Shown: one piece after another, positions 1 to 11,600 of the stretch
Position numbering within the stretch: position 1 is the stretch's first letter
Layout of the letters: the number at the start of each line of letters is the position of its first letter
Assembly (NCBI GenBank): GCA_033558025.1
Contig: JAUCEF010000013.1
Span: 3,651,001-3,715,000 of the forward strand
Direction: 5' to 3'
Source: Phytophthora sp. 'mugwort'
Taxonomy: Eukaryota; Oomycota; Peronosporomycetes; Peronosporales; Peronosporaceae
Length of the DNA stretch: 64,000 bases
Program-made: the position numbers and the translations under genes
Notes under the pieces: generated by a model
Databases searched by the model: none
What the model saw: only the letters and a program-made list of their open reading frames with translations
Told to the model about the DNA's origin: nothing

Positions 1-190
1 ATCTGGTGACTCCGCTTTTCAAGCTTCAAAATATTGGTGCCTGCATACAATAAGCCGCCAAACGCTGAACTGCACCCCGGCAAAACCTACTTCAACACAC
101 AGTTGGCAAAGGCACGCATTAAAAGCGAGCACTGCATTGGTCTTCTGAAGATGTGTTCCAGTATCTACGAAAAAGGTACGAGTAGAGCAC
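1..190 (+). pseudogene. Harbinger-like (DDE_4) transposase, C-terminal fragment
   Basis: A short open stretch from about base 34 encodes the pattern FNTQLAKARIKSEHCIGLLK, which is the segment following the last catalytic region in HARBI1-like DDE_4 transposases (the usual form is F-N-x-x-x-S-x-x-R-x-x-x-E-x-x-x-G-x-L-K). The catalytic core is absent: the fragment is cut by the window edge on the left and runs into unrelated sequence on the right. It is a remnant of a DNA transposon. Family assignment rests on this single conserved block, so the exact subfamily is uncertain. Confidence 0.5.
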
Positions 191-659
191 GGAAAAAAGA
201 AGAAACACATGCGGCGCCTGATTCGATATACAACCTGTGCATGTATTCTTCATAACGGCTCATGCATGAGCCGATTCCGCGTGAGTGGGAGCAGGAGCTT
301 GGGCAATTTGTAACTGGCCACCTCGACGCCGTCGACGAGCTCAATACCCAAGGTCCCTCCGAAGCAGCGGTGGCAAAAGGCGAGACCAACTTCTCGCCTA
401 CTTTCTAGAAATTTGTAGCCATCGGTAGCAGAGCATCAATAGATAGGTTTTGCAGTCGTGTTGCCCTTTCCCACATCCACACACAACATATGGGAGCGGA
501 AATAGTAGCGAGGGTCGTTCGCAACCCATCCTCTCCCACACCCAAAACCTGTCGAATACGAATGCATCCATGTAGCCAACGATTGCCATCACACAACAGC
601 CAACGACCATTTGCCAGTGGCATAGATCGTTAGAAAGTAGACAGCCCCACAACAATCTA
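191..659. other. No gene recognised
   Basis: Between two Harbinger remnants I see only short shadow frames on both strands. Nothing here looks like a protein family, RNA gene or repeat that I can name; it is probably decayed transposon DNA. Confidence 0.4.
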
Positions 660-687
660 CGATGGATGAGCTTCTTCCTCTGCTGCT

Positions 688-1064
688 CCACCTCGATGGT
701 GCTAGCTGGACGAGCTTCTGCCTATCCTTCTCGACCTCGACGACGCTGAGCTGTGCGAGCTGGTGATGGTGCAGGAGCATCCAGAGCTCCCAATTATCTC
801 CAACATTCGCTTCTGTCTGACGGTGATGAGTGATGCAAATGCTGAGAAAGAATTTCGAGTTGACGTCTAAGGTGTCATGAACTTGACTTGTCTGTTCGAG
901 CTTCCCGAGTTCGTCATCATAGCTGATCGCGACAAGGCTCACAAGACGGAGGCTATGTGCATCACGCTAGCGCGCCTCTCCTATCCAAAACGGCACTACG
1001 ACCTCATGTGTCGCTTTGGACGCTCGCTGAGCGCGCTATCGCGGATATTTAGCTTCATGGGTAA
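688..1064 (+). pseudogene. Harbinger-like (DDE_4) transposase, N-terminal half
   Basis: Reading two frames gives the start of an oomycete DDE_4 transposase: an acidic leader with DDAELCELVM near base 740, then LPEFVIIADRDKAHKTEAMC and RLSYPKRHYDLMCRFGRSLS (about 903-1035). The same block appears on the other strand in the copy at 8,007-8,297, which supports the assignment. The frame is interrupted by a TAA near 868. The coding part ends at an intact intron donor (GG|GTAAGT at about 1,060), after which the catalytic half is missing. The element was therefore truncated at or inside its intron. Non-functional. Confidence 0.6.
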
Positions 1065-1179
1065 GTTGAGTTTTAGTCTCGCGTTCTGTCTTCTAAATTG
1101 TTTTTGCTATGTTTCAAATTTATTATTTCTGTTGCGTAGTGCGCTATGTGTACGATATGTGTATGGATACCATATATTT

Positions 1180-1970
1180 CTACAAATGGTTTAGCATGAG
1201 ATACATTAAGCTTCCAATCACTGCCCGATATGGCTTCGTCTTCATGAGAGCTCTTTCAGCTGAATTGGTTTGACGCATGGGCTTTGCGAGTTTCAAGTCT
1301 GCAGTGCCAGGAGTCTTGCGGCTGTTACACCCACTCATCTGAAACCGCTCTATCACGGTCAACGCATACTCCCCAAAATCCTTCATCTTAAATCGAGCAC
1401 TGAGCAAATCCTTCAATAGCTGAATGGTGACCACATTCGGCGCGAAGAGTACCAAATCATCTACGTAAATTGATATAAAAAAACAGCAGCCAGCGATGAT
1501 TTTAACTGCGCATGGCTCGCAGCTAAGATGACCAAACCTTGTTCCTCCAAATAAGATTTCAATATGCGAAACCACACTCGTGGTGCCTGTTTCAGTCCAT
1601 AGAGACTCTTTCGTAAAAGGCTGACCCAGTCTTCTTTTCCTTCGACGACATACCCTTCCGGTTGCTCCAGATAAAACTCCGCGTCAATATCTCCTTTGAG
1701 AAATGCAGTTGTCACATCCATCTGATGTGTCTCATAGTCCCAAACAGCAGCAAGAGTCAATAATACTCGCAGAGTATCTAGCTGAACCACAGGCGGGTAT
1801 ACTTCTAGGTAATCAATACCATAAATTTGCATGAACCCTTCGATAACGAGCCTGGCTTTAAACCGCTCGATATCGCCGTTCCACTTGTACTTCATTCGAA
1901 ATATCCACCTGTTCTTTAGTACCTTCATATGCTTCGCTCTGGGAACTAGCTCCCAAGTGCCATTCTCCAT
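1180..1970 (-). pseudogene. Ty1/Copia reverse transcriptase fragment
   Basis: Two overlapping minus-strand frames (1,461-1,970 and 1,180-1,575) together give a Copia RT. The first has the RT entry region (NRWIFRMKYKWNGDIERFKA), the MDVTTAFLKGDI block and SLYGLKQAPR. The second carries the catalytic YVDDLVLF box and ends in the PYRAVIGSLMYL block that precedes RNase H. A frame change lies near 1,510, and the stretch normally found between the DFGE and ERFQMSGC motifs is missing. No gag, protease, integrase or LTR is visible around it, so this is an isolated fragment with no likely activity. Confidence 0.85.
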
Positions 1971-2029
1971 TAAGGCACAATATTCTGCATCTGCAGCATG
2001 TTTCCATTACAATGCGTGCTCGCCCTTCA

Positions 2030-2974
2030 GCGATTCCTCTAGTGTGTCTGGTTCACTGACGATACCCACATTTTTTGCGTACGGTTTGAACGGAGATCGT
2101 GACCCGAAAACCAACGAGAAAAACTGTCCGCTGGTCCAGCTGAATCTGTCTGACCTATCGGAACTGACCCAACGCTGCATTGCGCGCACGCTGTACCAGA
2201 CGCTGAGCGTCTACCAAAGCCGTCAATACAAATGGGCATGACCCTGCTTCCTGGTCCGCGGACCAGGGCAGCAGCCAAACTTTCTTCCGTATACCCGACC
2301 ACTCGGAGGCTGTAGCCGACAAGATTTTAGATAAGGTAAAAGCTCTGATGCACATCGAACATAGAGTCTTCTACAAAGCACTCTATGCGAATGCAGGTCC
2401 AGGGGGTGATACAGCTACTTCCGCTTGGAGTTCACCACGTGGGGACGGCAACAGCAGCTCGAACACTGAAGCGGATTTAGCATATGGGGAAGAGGAATCG
2501 CAGCCGGCCGAGGAGAGCACTGCTGACGCTTCGCTAAACGCGAAAGCCGACGTATAATTGGAAGCGTGGCTTGGGCTTCGCGTTGAACAGGCTGAAGTAG
2601 TGAAGAGGTAATACACCAACAAGGACGAGCTCGGTAAGGTTTTAACCAAGCTGAGCGTGCGGGATCGGAAGCAAAACGTTCGTGCGTGGAATGTGGAGCG
2701 ATTATGCGGGAACGTTGACATTTGTCGTTGGTTTGCAGAGGTTGGACAGGACACGTACCCATGGATAGCCAAAGTAGCGCGCATCTGGCTGGAACGGGGT
2801 TGTTTGACGGCGTTCCAGGAACGGGTGTTTGCGGCAGGCTCGTTTGTAATGAGCCCACTGAGAACAAGGACGGACAAAGGGCGGGCCCGGCGACAACTGA
2901 TACTGCGTCGCAATCGTATTGAAATTAAGCGAATGGAGGAAAGAAAGCGAGAGCTGCGTCAGGTGCCGATGTAG
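2030..2974 (+). pseudogene. hAT-family transposase, 3' part
   Basis: The end of this region (2,657-2,974) encodes the hAT dimerisation domain: CRWFAEVGQDTYPWIAKVAR, then TAFQERVFAAGSFVMSPLRT, which corresponds to the conserved A-P-S-E-R-x-F-S-x-x-G block. Upstream, 2,240-2,560 in another frame gives an acidic linker (WSADQGSSQTFFRIPD then a Glu/Ser-rich tail). Frames change at about 2,240 and 2,560, and the RNase H-like catalytic N-terminal portion is not recognisable. The product would have cut and pasted DNA; this copy is broken. Confidence 0.7.
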
Positions 2975-3312
2975 CTAATCTTAGGTATCGATAATAATAC
3001 TATAGTAGTTCTATAGTATTGATAATCTTATTCACTATTTACTATTCTCATCACTAAACTACTAATATTAGGTGTAGCAAATAGTAACTCCCTGATTGTG
3101 CTAGCAATAGAAGTAGCAGTACTGGTCAAAATTCTCACTAGTACCAATCCCTGTTTCTAACACCTCACTTTCAAGCATATACCTCCTTGCAGTGATGCTC
3201 GCTCGCCAGTCCCCGACTCTGCCCCGGGCAGCTGTGGGTGTTTACTTCCGGCCGTACAGCATTAAGTATGACAAGGTCATTACTGTATAACATATATACA
3301 TGCGGACGATGT
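2975..3312. other. AT-rich intergenic stretch, no gene
   Basis: AT-rich sequence with short TA/TATT runs around 2,990-3,080. I see no open frame of note, RNA gene or repeat beyond these simple runs. Confidence 0.4.
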
Positions 3313-4470
3313 GTTCATCCGGACACCTATAACTACCAATCAAAACGCGAGATTTCCCATAAGGTTTAATACAGCGAGGTATTTGTTCATCCGGACAGAT
3401 TGTTTTTGCACCGCTCCAAACATACGGTCCGTTAAAGGCATGTCTATTTCGTCCATTCACGATTGCGTTACGGGCGCAAGGGAGCACAACATGGGTCGTG
3501 GACGCAAACCTGCCCCAGGAAGCCGAAGTCGACGCCCTAACGGGTACACACGAGAATGCGAGTCCTTTAGCAAGAAGCTAGATATAATATACTTTCATCT
3601 TCACAATGGCATGACCGCAACATTGACCAAATTTTACAGCCACGTCACCGATACGAGATCGGAGTCTAAGCGGAAGCGCATTTTGGAGTGGCAAAATAGC
3701 GTAAGATGATAGAAAAAATGGTTTCGACTACAACCGGAGCGCAGCTGAAGTCGGCACGGAAGAAAGGCACCGGGACAACGATTTCACCTGAAGGTGAGCT
3801 GGCTCAAGTTAAATAAGTGAACTTTCTTCGTGAAGAAGGTGTTCCTATCTCTCGTCTGATGCTGCAAATAAGGGCAAAAAGTGTTGCCAAAGATGAGGAT
3901 GTACCGGAAGGCGTGTTCGAAGGGTACTGGGTTTGGCAGAAGAGCTTCTTTAGACGTCATGGGCTCTCATTGAGGGCCAAACCGCGCCAGGGTCAAAATG
4001 TCCCAGAGGCAATGCAGGAGGAGTCAAAGGAATTTTGGAGCACAGCCGTTCAAACCCAGCTCGAACTCGGTGTGACCAAGGTCTACAATGCTGACCAGAG
4101 TGGTATTTGTTTCGAGTAATTGCAGAAACAAACCGTCAGCGAAAAGGGCGCCAAATGTCTGGATTCGATGCGGAGGCAAGGTCAAATCGAGTGCGTGTAC
4201 TGACTCAGCCATGGGGCAAGAAAGCACGGCGCCTGTGAGCTCTGAGACTGGTACAGATCTTGTCACGTCTGAACCTGTAAACGCAGTTGTTGCTCGACTT
4301 GAGAGCTTGAATGTGATCGTTGACAGATTCATCGACGGGACATTACCCGACATCGACGAGACAGCAGAAGCGTACGTAATGCAGCTGGCTTTTGTATTAA
4401 TCCACAAAATAGATTTTTTTGACAGCGATGTTTTTTATTTGTATGTAAAGTTCTGGTGTCCGAATGTCCA
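3313..4470 (+). mobile_element. Pogo/Tigger-like element remnant with candidate inverted ends
   Basis: Frames at 3,491-3,709 and 3,817-4,119 encode the N-terminal part of a pogo-type transposase: a psq-like helix-turn-helix region, a CENP-B-type DNA-binding block (EGVPISRLMLQIRAK...FFRRHGLSLRAKPRQGQ), and the first catalytic Asp in the motif VYNADQSGICFE. A second frame from 4,088 gives the VWIRCGGK motif and then jumps directly to a C-terminal acidic segment (to about 4,400), so most of the DDE core is deleted. Candidate terminal inverted repeats are ATCCGGACACC (near 3,316-3,326) and its near inverse GGTGTCCGAAT (4,455-4,465). The left motif recurs near 3,383. The element is decayed; the ends are tentative. 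Confidence 0.6.
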
Positions 4471-5160
4471 TATGTTATAGGCCTGAGCACCAGCTTTCTC
4501 TGATGGAAACTCGCGGTTATACCGCAGAACGTGTGTATGTGGCTGGTGTGGATCGACGAGCAGTGTTTGCATTTTACCTTTTTAATTTCTACATTTGTAC
4601 GTGAGAATAGCTTTCTAGTCGTTAAAATATTTCCCCGGAGATTTTTTTTACATAGTTGACGTATTAAAATTATATGGTTGAAGCGCCGTACTCACTTCAA
4701 TCACTCCAGCGATTCCCCGAAGAAAAAAAACAGCCTTCATAGCAAAACCTCTTTCAGTCCGAAGCCTGTGTATTTGTCGTCGAGTCCTCTTTCTTTCGAG
4801 GCCGCCGCATCCCCATGGATCTTCTTCCTGGACTGTGTGACGATCATGCTAGAGCGCGAAAGGACAGGCGCCCTCCAGGTGCTCTCAGCACAAAATGTTT
4901 TTTTTTTTTTACCGACTGAATGAGAAGTGCAATAAAACGATGTGATGAAACGTATGCAGTATTGCTATGCGACCCCCTGAAGGACAGAGCGACCATTCCG
5001 TTTCCCAGTGTGTACTACATTCATATACTCGGTAACGCGTTCCAGAGCAAGGAGAACCAAGCTGACGTGAGCTAGCATGAAGAAGACAAACAAAAGGCAA
5101 TGCACCTCGCTACCTGGATTACGCCGATCGAAATAATGAAAGTTTATGCGTCTGCTGCTA
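4471..5160. other. No gene recognised
   Basis: AT-rich DNA with a 12-13 nt poly(T) run near 4,898-4,910 and no convincing coding sequence on either strand. Probably degenerate transposon or intergenic sequence. Confidence 0.4.
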
Positions 5161-5167
5161 GAGTTTC

Positions 5168-6120
5168 ATGCTAAGCCTTGCTTCTTGCTTCTTTTGTAGA
5201 ATTGATGTCATTCAGGCGACTGCTTGTATCGATGGACGCTCGTTTTTTTTAGATCTGGGCGCCATTCCACATCCCTGTATTATGAGCGGCCGTGTACTAA
5301 GCGATTATGCAGACCTAAATTGCATCGAGCAGCGATACAATGTTAGAGCAATCCAGAACCGAAGCAATGGAAGGTTGATTTTTTTATCCAATGTCTGGGA
5401 AACGATTGCCACGCTTTCGTATGTCATTATCCGACTAAACATCGCGACCATGCAAACCACTATGTGAAACTATTGCCAAGCTTCACATTGTGGCTGCATG
5501 GTCGCGATGTTCGGTCGGTTAATGACTTAGATTTGAGACATGCTGGTGATCATCATGACGGCCATGCAGTTGCTGAGCAAATGGAGAGGGTGATTGAGGA
5601 GATACATGCGTCGGAGTGGAGAGTGGGTGAAGCTGTGACAGATAATACCGTGTAATATGGACGTGCTCGCTGTACTTTGGCGCTCCGATCTTAAATATCG
5701 CGTTCATGTTTGGTTTCGCTCATGATGTCAATAATCTCGCCCAATTTGTCTTCAAAATGCTGTTCAGACAGACTTCGGCGGATGCTGCATGCGCTGCCAG
5801 TTATCTTAATACTTCAATTTTTAAATGGCTGGTGCAGTCTGTCAAGGCAATAAACAAGTGCTATGGAATTAGTTTTGCCATCTTCACGTTTGCGAACCTA
5901 GATGGACTTCAATGCAGCCATGCTTTGCGTCGCTCCTACGTGCACGAGGAGCCATGAAATATATGTTCTTCTCGTATCGGGACAGCAGCGAATTTAATCG
6001 TCAAACTTCGCGTTCTTGGTCCCAACGAGTTTCGACCAAGTTGAAGGACAGCCGGGAAAATTGTTTGTGATTGTGCGCCGCTCATTTCGTCTACAAAGAG
6101 ATGAAACTCAGTGTCTGACG
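5168..6120 (+). pseudogene. hAT-like (DUF659-type) transposase remnant
   Basis: Three frames (5,168-5,467, 5,464-5,655, 5,706-5,957) together resemble an oomycete hAT transposase with a DUF659-like core. The recognisable parts are LIFLSNVWETIATLS, the block AEQMERVIEEIHASEWRVGE followed by AVTDNT (the catalytic D-N region), and later FAHDVNNLAQFVFKM with SIFKWLVQSVK. Stops and frame changes fall about every 200-300 bases, and the dimerisation domain is missing. A long imperfect hairpin (5,438-5,511) sits at one of the frame breaks and may be the cause of it. Not functional. Confidence 0.5.
5438..5511. repeat. Imperfect inverted repeat (hairpin) inside hAT remnant
   Basis: Arms 5,438-5,468 and 5,482-5,511 are inverted copies. 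The outer 17 bases pair perfectly (5,438-5,454 with 5,495-5,511), and the inner part carries a few mismatches. The spacer is 13 nt. It lies where the transposase frame breaks. Confidence 0.7.
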
Positions 6121-6636
6121 TTGTTTGTCATACATGGAGATTTACCATGGTTTTGGTCCGACAGAGTTGAGCGACTCTCTGACTGAATTAGTGGAAGCTC
6201 GCTGGAGTGAGCGGCCTTTATTCATATTAAGTTATTTCCTCCACCCTGCGTACGTGGTGATAGCACGGAATTTTCATCCGACTGTGCTAACCGAGCTTAC
6301 TGATGTGTGACGCGCAGTATTACTATCGTCGGTTTGTTAGCGACGATGATAGCGGGGTACGAGGTGAAATGTTCGAGTGGATTTGGGGATGTTATACGAC
6401 GTCACACACGGTGTCGGCTTCAACGAAGATTCGATGATATGCTTTGGGAGTACGAAAAAAAAAGTGGAGGCAAAACAGGAAACAGCCATCTGTTGCATTT
6501 ACGGCCTGCCCATTACTGTTAAGACCGAAGCGTGCGAGTGACCATTTAGCGAGCTCGCGCTAATTCCAATTTCAAACTGGAACCGCGTGAGGAGTCGAAA
6601 AGACTATGAAACATCAGATAATGCGTCAATACGTCC
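6121..6636. other. No gene recognised
   Basis: Short frames only; none resembles a known family. Lies between the hAT remnant and a Myb/SANT-like remnant. Confidence 0.3.
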
Positions 6637-7190
6637 GTGAAATACAAAAGCGCCGCGAGAAGCTGCCAACAAGCTCGAAGAAACTACTGCGAACGATACG
6701 CCCACGAGAACCACCACTCCGTAGGGAGGCAAGATGATGGCTGCATGGAGCGATCTCGCCGCTCAGCTCCTAAGCGGCGACAGCTTCTCGCGAGACAAGC
6801 CAACCACGCTTCGACAAATTAGTGCTGCAAAAACGTCAACCAAATGCTATGCGTCGGGCGTGAAGAGGAAGGGAGTTGAGAAAGACGTCCTGTTCGACGA
6901 GGTTATTGCCCTGATCCATGACCACGCTCAAGCTGCAAACGCCGAAAAGGAAGGCGCCAATATAGGCGAGACGCCGTAGAAGAGGTGTCGTTTACGGTGC
7001 GCCGGCTTTCGATGTGCGAGACGGAGGTGAGACCTCGGAGAAGAAGAAGAAGAAGAAAGAGGACGAGATTAGACAGTTCTTGTTGGAGCTGAAAGAAATG
7101 GAGAGCAAGAAAAAAGAAAGAGGATCGAGAACATAAAACTGCTGAAGGGCTCGCGAGCGTAAAGAAGACATACGCTTCTTTCTTCAGTTA
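6637..7190 (+). pseudogene. Myb/SANT-like transposon accessory protein remnant
   Basis: The frame at 6,734-6,979 starts AAWSDLAAQLLSGDSFSR and then reads through a basic stretch to GVKRKGVEKDVLFDEVIALI. A second frame after a stop (about 7,020-7,130) is Glu/Lys-rich and ends in a coiled-coil-like segment (EEEEEERG..., QFLLELKEMESKKK). This order (SANT-like DNA-binding domain, acidic linker, Lys/Glu coiled coil) is that of a protein repeated many times in Phytophthora genomes and commonly found next to Harbinger transposases, one of which lies just downstream on the opposite strand. Assignment is by pattern only. Confidence 0.4.
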
Positions 7191-7559
7191 GCGTAAATAT
7201 TAGAGAAGCACTTTAACAAGTCGTAGAACAATTCATTAATTTATCTTGTATGTAGAATAGCACCAGCTACTCAGATCGGGAAACCCCGCTAATGATGATA
7301 TCTTCAAATAGAAGAATTTGCTGAACTCGTTTCCCCCATAGTAACAGCAATTGGTCAAGAGCATTCACACCATGATAGAGGACTCTGGCGCAGCTTCAAT
7401 TTGTATATGTATTGTAGGCGGTGAATGTCCATTGCGTTTTGAGGGTCGCAAACACCCACGCCAAGCTATCTCGGGCTGACCTCAAGGCGGCGTTAAACTC
7501 ATGTTCTGTCAATTGAGTCTTCTATAAACCTGACACGATGAATCGTTGCACGCTGTTCA

Positions 7560-8297
7560 CAGGATCATCGTAGACCACGTATCCACAAAAGTTACTCTCG
7601 CTTGCCTACAAAACCGCCGTCAACTTGCTCTCTCTTGGTAGGTGATGTCATGCCATTTGCCCTCGATGGGACCCAAAAAGTGTATGGCTAGCCTCTCCGG
7701 AACGACCACAACTTTGTAACTGAGTCAGTGCATCCTCTTGTGTCCTGAGTACACCCAGATCTTCAAGGAAACCTGGCCGAGGTGATAGGCGTCAGATTGT
7801 GTTATTGCTACCGTCAATGAACCCAAGCACAGGGTACATGGGAGCGCCTCTCTCTCGGACAGCCCGAGCACAACAGCGCATATTTCGCTTGCATACGGCA
7901 TCCTGGAAATAATTCAGACCTTGAAAGCGCTCATACAACAAGATGAATGGAAGAATAATCAGCCATATCCGTAGCCAAACCATTGTAAGTATCCTTCATA
8001 ACGAAATTAACCTGATACATATGTAGCATGCGCGCTTAATATCAAACGAAACAAATGATAGCAGACACGGATTATAGCAGCTTTAGAGCGACCGAACTTG
8101 GTCAGGCCGTGGTTCCGGTGTGGGTATCTTGTCCGGTTAAGTAGCATGCTAAGAGCCTCGGTACAGCGAAGATTGTCGAGGTGTGCCGTGATCACAAAAT
8201 CTGGAAGGACGAACAGCTCCGCGAGCTGGAGGATGCCTGCCTTGTCGAACCGACAGTCCTTAAAGCAATTAGCGTCGGCCTTGTCGATTATTACCAA
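7560..8297 (-). pseudogene. Harbinger-like (DDE_4) transposase
   Basis: The 5' exon (8,007-8,297) encodes LFVLPDFVITAHLDNLRCTE and YPHRNHGLTKFGRSKAAII, the same block seen at 880-1,060. After a short intron-like gap, 7,792-7,983 encodes a helical segment ending VLGFIDGSNNTI, which holds the first catalytic Asp (family form: G-F-I-D-G-T). A shifted frame at 7,600-7,760 gives SGHKRMH then SYKVVVVPERLAIHFLGPIE, and WHDITYQE, corresponding to the region between the first and second catalytic Asp. Several stops and shifts and no C-terminal part: inactive. Together with the Myb/SANT-like remnant at 6,637-7,190 it probably represents one former Harbinger element. Confidence 0.65.
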
Positions 8298-8309
8298 CGA
8301 ATTGCAGGG

Positions 8310-8829
8310 ATAATGGGTGTGTGTGGAGGTTCGCGGCGCTCGTCTCGGGCGACGAGTAGCAGCAGAACAGGTACTAAGGCCATGGAACAGCTCACAGCGG
8401 CCTGAAACAACGTCTCTATCAATACAATCGTTGTGGCAAAGTGACTACTAAACATTGTCGCTTGATGGAGGGAATATTGACGTGGAAAGCGTTGGATGGC
8501 GAACGAACATTTTTACAGATGTTCTCACACGCCCTCACTGCTTTCTTGTGGGACATACTGCGAAAAAGATTAATGTTTCATATAATTCATTGTGTACAAT
8601 TATTTATAACATTTTAAAACAATTAGACCCCTAAAATTAAAGAGTGTCTGTGTTTTAAACTGCCCAGTTGCCAGTCCAATACGAGACGACACAGAAAGCA
8701 AACTGAGATTGCTTACGACTTCAGTATTTTTGGCACAGAACACATCAGTTAAATTAGGTACCGCCGACTCAAACGAGATTAGCTCCAGGGCAATCGAGAT
8801 TTCATGTTTGTTGTCTTATAGCTAGGACC
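8310..8829. other. No gene recognised
   Basis: AT-rich in 8,570-8,660. I see no coding sequence or RNA gene. Confidence 0.35.
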
Positions 8830-10150
8830 TTACTGCGTATCCTCCATCATCAACGCGACGGCGACTGCACCCTGGCAGTGCAGCGCCATTGACAAGACCA
8901 AATGACGATTCATGCAGCCGATTGAAGCGTTGGCCGCGTCCTCGAGCAAGTTCATTCTCGCCTCCGTCATGCTTAGATACGAGCACTGCAGAAAGATTCG
9001 CTGTCGGTGCACCGCCAGGTACGCTTTCACGTTGGCCTTTAAAACGCTAAAACACCCAGCGTTGTAAAATCCAACTGTACAGGATACAGTTAGAACAGAA
9101 CCCTTCCAGTATGTGCGCATCATCGAAGTCCTTACCTTCAATGGGATTCAGCATCGGCGAGAATGGTTCAAGCCGAAGTAGTTTGAGTTCACCGTGCTCG
9201 ACAATAACCTCCTCCAACTGCTGCTCGGTTTGGTTATGTGCAGGGGCGTTGTCAAGCACGATGACGACATTAATACCCGATAAATACTCGCGATACGTGT
9301 CCGAGGCCTTGAACGTATCGTAGATACCCTTCACGAACTCGGCGTTGACGTCCGCGCGGATGCTGCCTTGCTGCAGCTGGAGCAGCACGAGCCAGTCCTC
9401 AACGGACACCGCACATTGTAGCTGTAAGTTCTTGCCTTTCGATGGGGGTGTCTTAATGACATTCCTCTGCCCTTTGGGGGCTCTTCCTTGCGTGCGCATG
9501 CAAAAGAGGTTGAAATTGGACTCGTAGTACACAATGTACTCCCCGTTGGTTTGGTGGCGAACAATCTCAGTCGCAAACATATACCTCGTGGCTTTATTCA
9601 CTTCATTGTTGCACGTTGATGATTCCTTATGAATCTACATGCACATTAATAATACAGTAAATGCAAAGATGAAAAATATACGAATGCAGCTACAGTACAA
9701 ACCTGCTCCTGCGTAATTAGCTTGCTAACAAGCTTTGAGCTGATGGTAGACGTGGATACGTCGACGTGAAATTGCTCCATGAGCTTCTGTGGCAGCTGCA
9801 CAAGCGCCAACATGCACTCCTCTTCTAGGTAGTCCTCCAGCGCCGCCACCATCTCGTCTGTGCACTTGATGCAGCTGGCGCGAGCACCTCCTCGAGGGGA
9901 GAACTGGGATCTTCCGATTTGCGGAGCCGATAGGCTTCTGCACGAGATACGTTGTTGTACTTCGCTGCCGTGAGCCAGTCGTCACCTTCCGCGTACGCGT
10001 CCAGCTCGCGCTGGCGCTCTTCCTCTGTCGCAGTTCGCCGAGGCGGGGTCGTCGAGGGGGGGGGGGGGGGGGGCTGGAGCTTCGGGCATGCGGCAATGGA
10101 GCTGCAGCGAAACTTGAAATATCGGAGACTGAGGGGGGCCACAGTTGATC
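8830..10150 (-). pseudogene. IS630/Tc1-mariner-like transposase (DDE_3)
   Basis: Reading 5' to 3' on the minus strand: an Arg/Glu-rich helix-turn-helix start (9,825-10,100), a continuation in another frame (9,646-9,852, ALVQLPQKLMEQFHVDVSTS), then the catalytic region (9,047-9,601). The latter has ESNFNLFCMRTQGRAPKGQR, the second catalytic Asp in VVIVLDNAPAH, and the third acidic residue in SPMLNPIEG. The first Asp expected before ESNFN reads as Tyr. The tail continues in a third frame at 8,830-9,070. Frame changes near 9,840 and 9,070 inactivate it. An 18-base G run (10,056-10,073) lies in the region coding for the N-terminus and reads as poly-Pro. Confidence 0.8.
10056..10073 (+). repeat. 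G18 homopolymer
   Basis: Eighteen consecutive G inside the decayed IS630-like gene. One of several G/C homopolymers in the mobile part of the window (see also 23,070-23,083, 25,730-25,757, 29,432-29,441 and 33,741-33,752). Confidence 0.9.
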
Positions 10151-10481
10151 TCGGGTGCCCTGAAGCTAATCTCGCTTGCTCCAGGGCCAATGATATACAT
10201 GACGTAATATATCTATCTTGGGTAAAGTACGTGGTAATATTTCAGTCATCTCGCATTGCTCTGGGGAATTATCCAAGCAGTGCTCAACTCGCAAGAAATG
10301 GAATGGCGTTAGAGCGCCATAACAAACGACAAGACGACAGACTAGGAGCACCCTTAACGAGTCCGGCACCCTTAACGAGGTAATTTATCCATAATAAAAT
10401 ACCCGGTGGGTGCGAAGTTTCACGATAGGAAGCAAGTCTAACCTAAATGTTTCGAAACTCCGAATCAGTTTTGTTCTTCGT

Positions 10482-11600
10482 TTATGATATAATGCACAAA
10501 CACAGCGTTAATGACGATGTAGCAGAGTAATGGCACCACAACCGAGTTAATGACGCCGTAGAAGGATTAATGTTACCGTTGCAGAGCAAAGAGATATGTG
10601 TATATACCAAAATGAAGGCCAGGATTATTTGTTCCGTAAGTCCAATCCATGCAGAGCATTTCGCCCCATTGTCTAAAACTATTTTCTGGACAGCAGTCTG
10701 CATCACCACACCGCAAGTTACTTCGTTTTGGTCCTGGTTGACGAGCACGTCGTTGCCGTCGGTTTCCACCAGGGTGTCGAGCATTAGTTGTAGCTGCTTC
10801 TCGGTCGATGTACTCTTCAGCACCTTATGAACAATATTGCGCGCTTGTTGTGGAGTGACTTGGCGATCTAGAAGCAATGGTATGTTAATTTCTGATAAGT
10901 AGTATTTGCAGAGGTGTCGTAGTAGAGACTTACCCAGCGAACTCGACAAAAAGTCTTGGATGCGATGCGTTTCAGCATTTGCATCGGCTAGTAGACCAAC
11001 TTGTTCGAACCGGGCTACTTTCCGGTATTGATCCTGCACCAAAATAGCTCGCGTGAATGGTCGCGTCTGGACGATGGTTGTGAGTCCAGTTCTGCCTTTT
11101 GCACATGTATAAAAGAGTTATTAATACTTCGAACTTAGCAAAACACAACACCATCCTTACCCAGTTTTTGATAACGATTTTCCAATCTGCCGTCGTGTCC
11201 CTTGATAAAACGTCCTGAACAGCTGCTGTAAATCTCGCCTTGCATCCCGTATAGCGGCTTGCTGTATTTCAGTGGCCTGCACTTCGGACGGCTGCGTGCA
11301 ACCATGCATGCAACGAAATAATTTAAAGCTATATTTCATTTTCAGAGGAATCTTCACCGACTTCAACCTAAATAGATAGAGCCTTAGTCTAGCCCCCTAA
11401 TAAACAGGATGAAGTGTAACGTACTCGTTGTGTTTCCGTACAGTCCGAGTGTCCCTTGGTCGAAACAACAGGTAATATATGTTGTTGTAGTTCTCCAGAA
11501 CACGCGTGAGCTTGGTCCAGGAAGAGAACGAAAACTGTGACAACGGCGGTACAACGGTGGTAACTTCTCCGCGGGAGTTTTCCATCACCACCCGTGAAGT
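10482..11600 (-). pseudogene. MULE transposase with FAR1-like N-terminus, 5' part
   Basis: Minus strand, 5' to 3': FSSWTKLTRVLENY and LFRPRDTRTVRKHN (11,397-11,591), the Cys/His-bearing FKLFRCMHGCTQPS (about 11,310), NWTHNHR (about 11,090), then ADANAETHRIQDFL and, after an intron, RQVTPQQARNIVHKVL followed by NQDQNEVTCGVVMQT. This order matches the DNA-binding and linker region of Mutator-like (FAR1/ZSWIM-type) proteins of oomycetes. A well-formed intron (10,868-10,935, GTAAGT...TAG) restores the frame between the ADANAETH and RQVTPQQ blocks. The catalytic core that should follow is absent, so the copy is 3'-truncated. The Cys-rich frame at 11,717-11,917 may be its extreme N-terminus. Confidence 0.6.
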
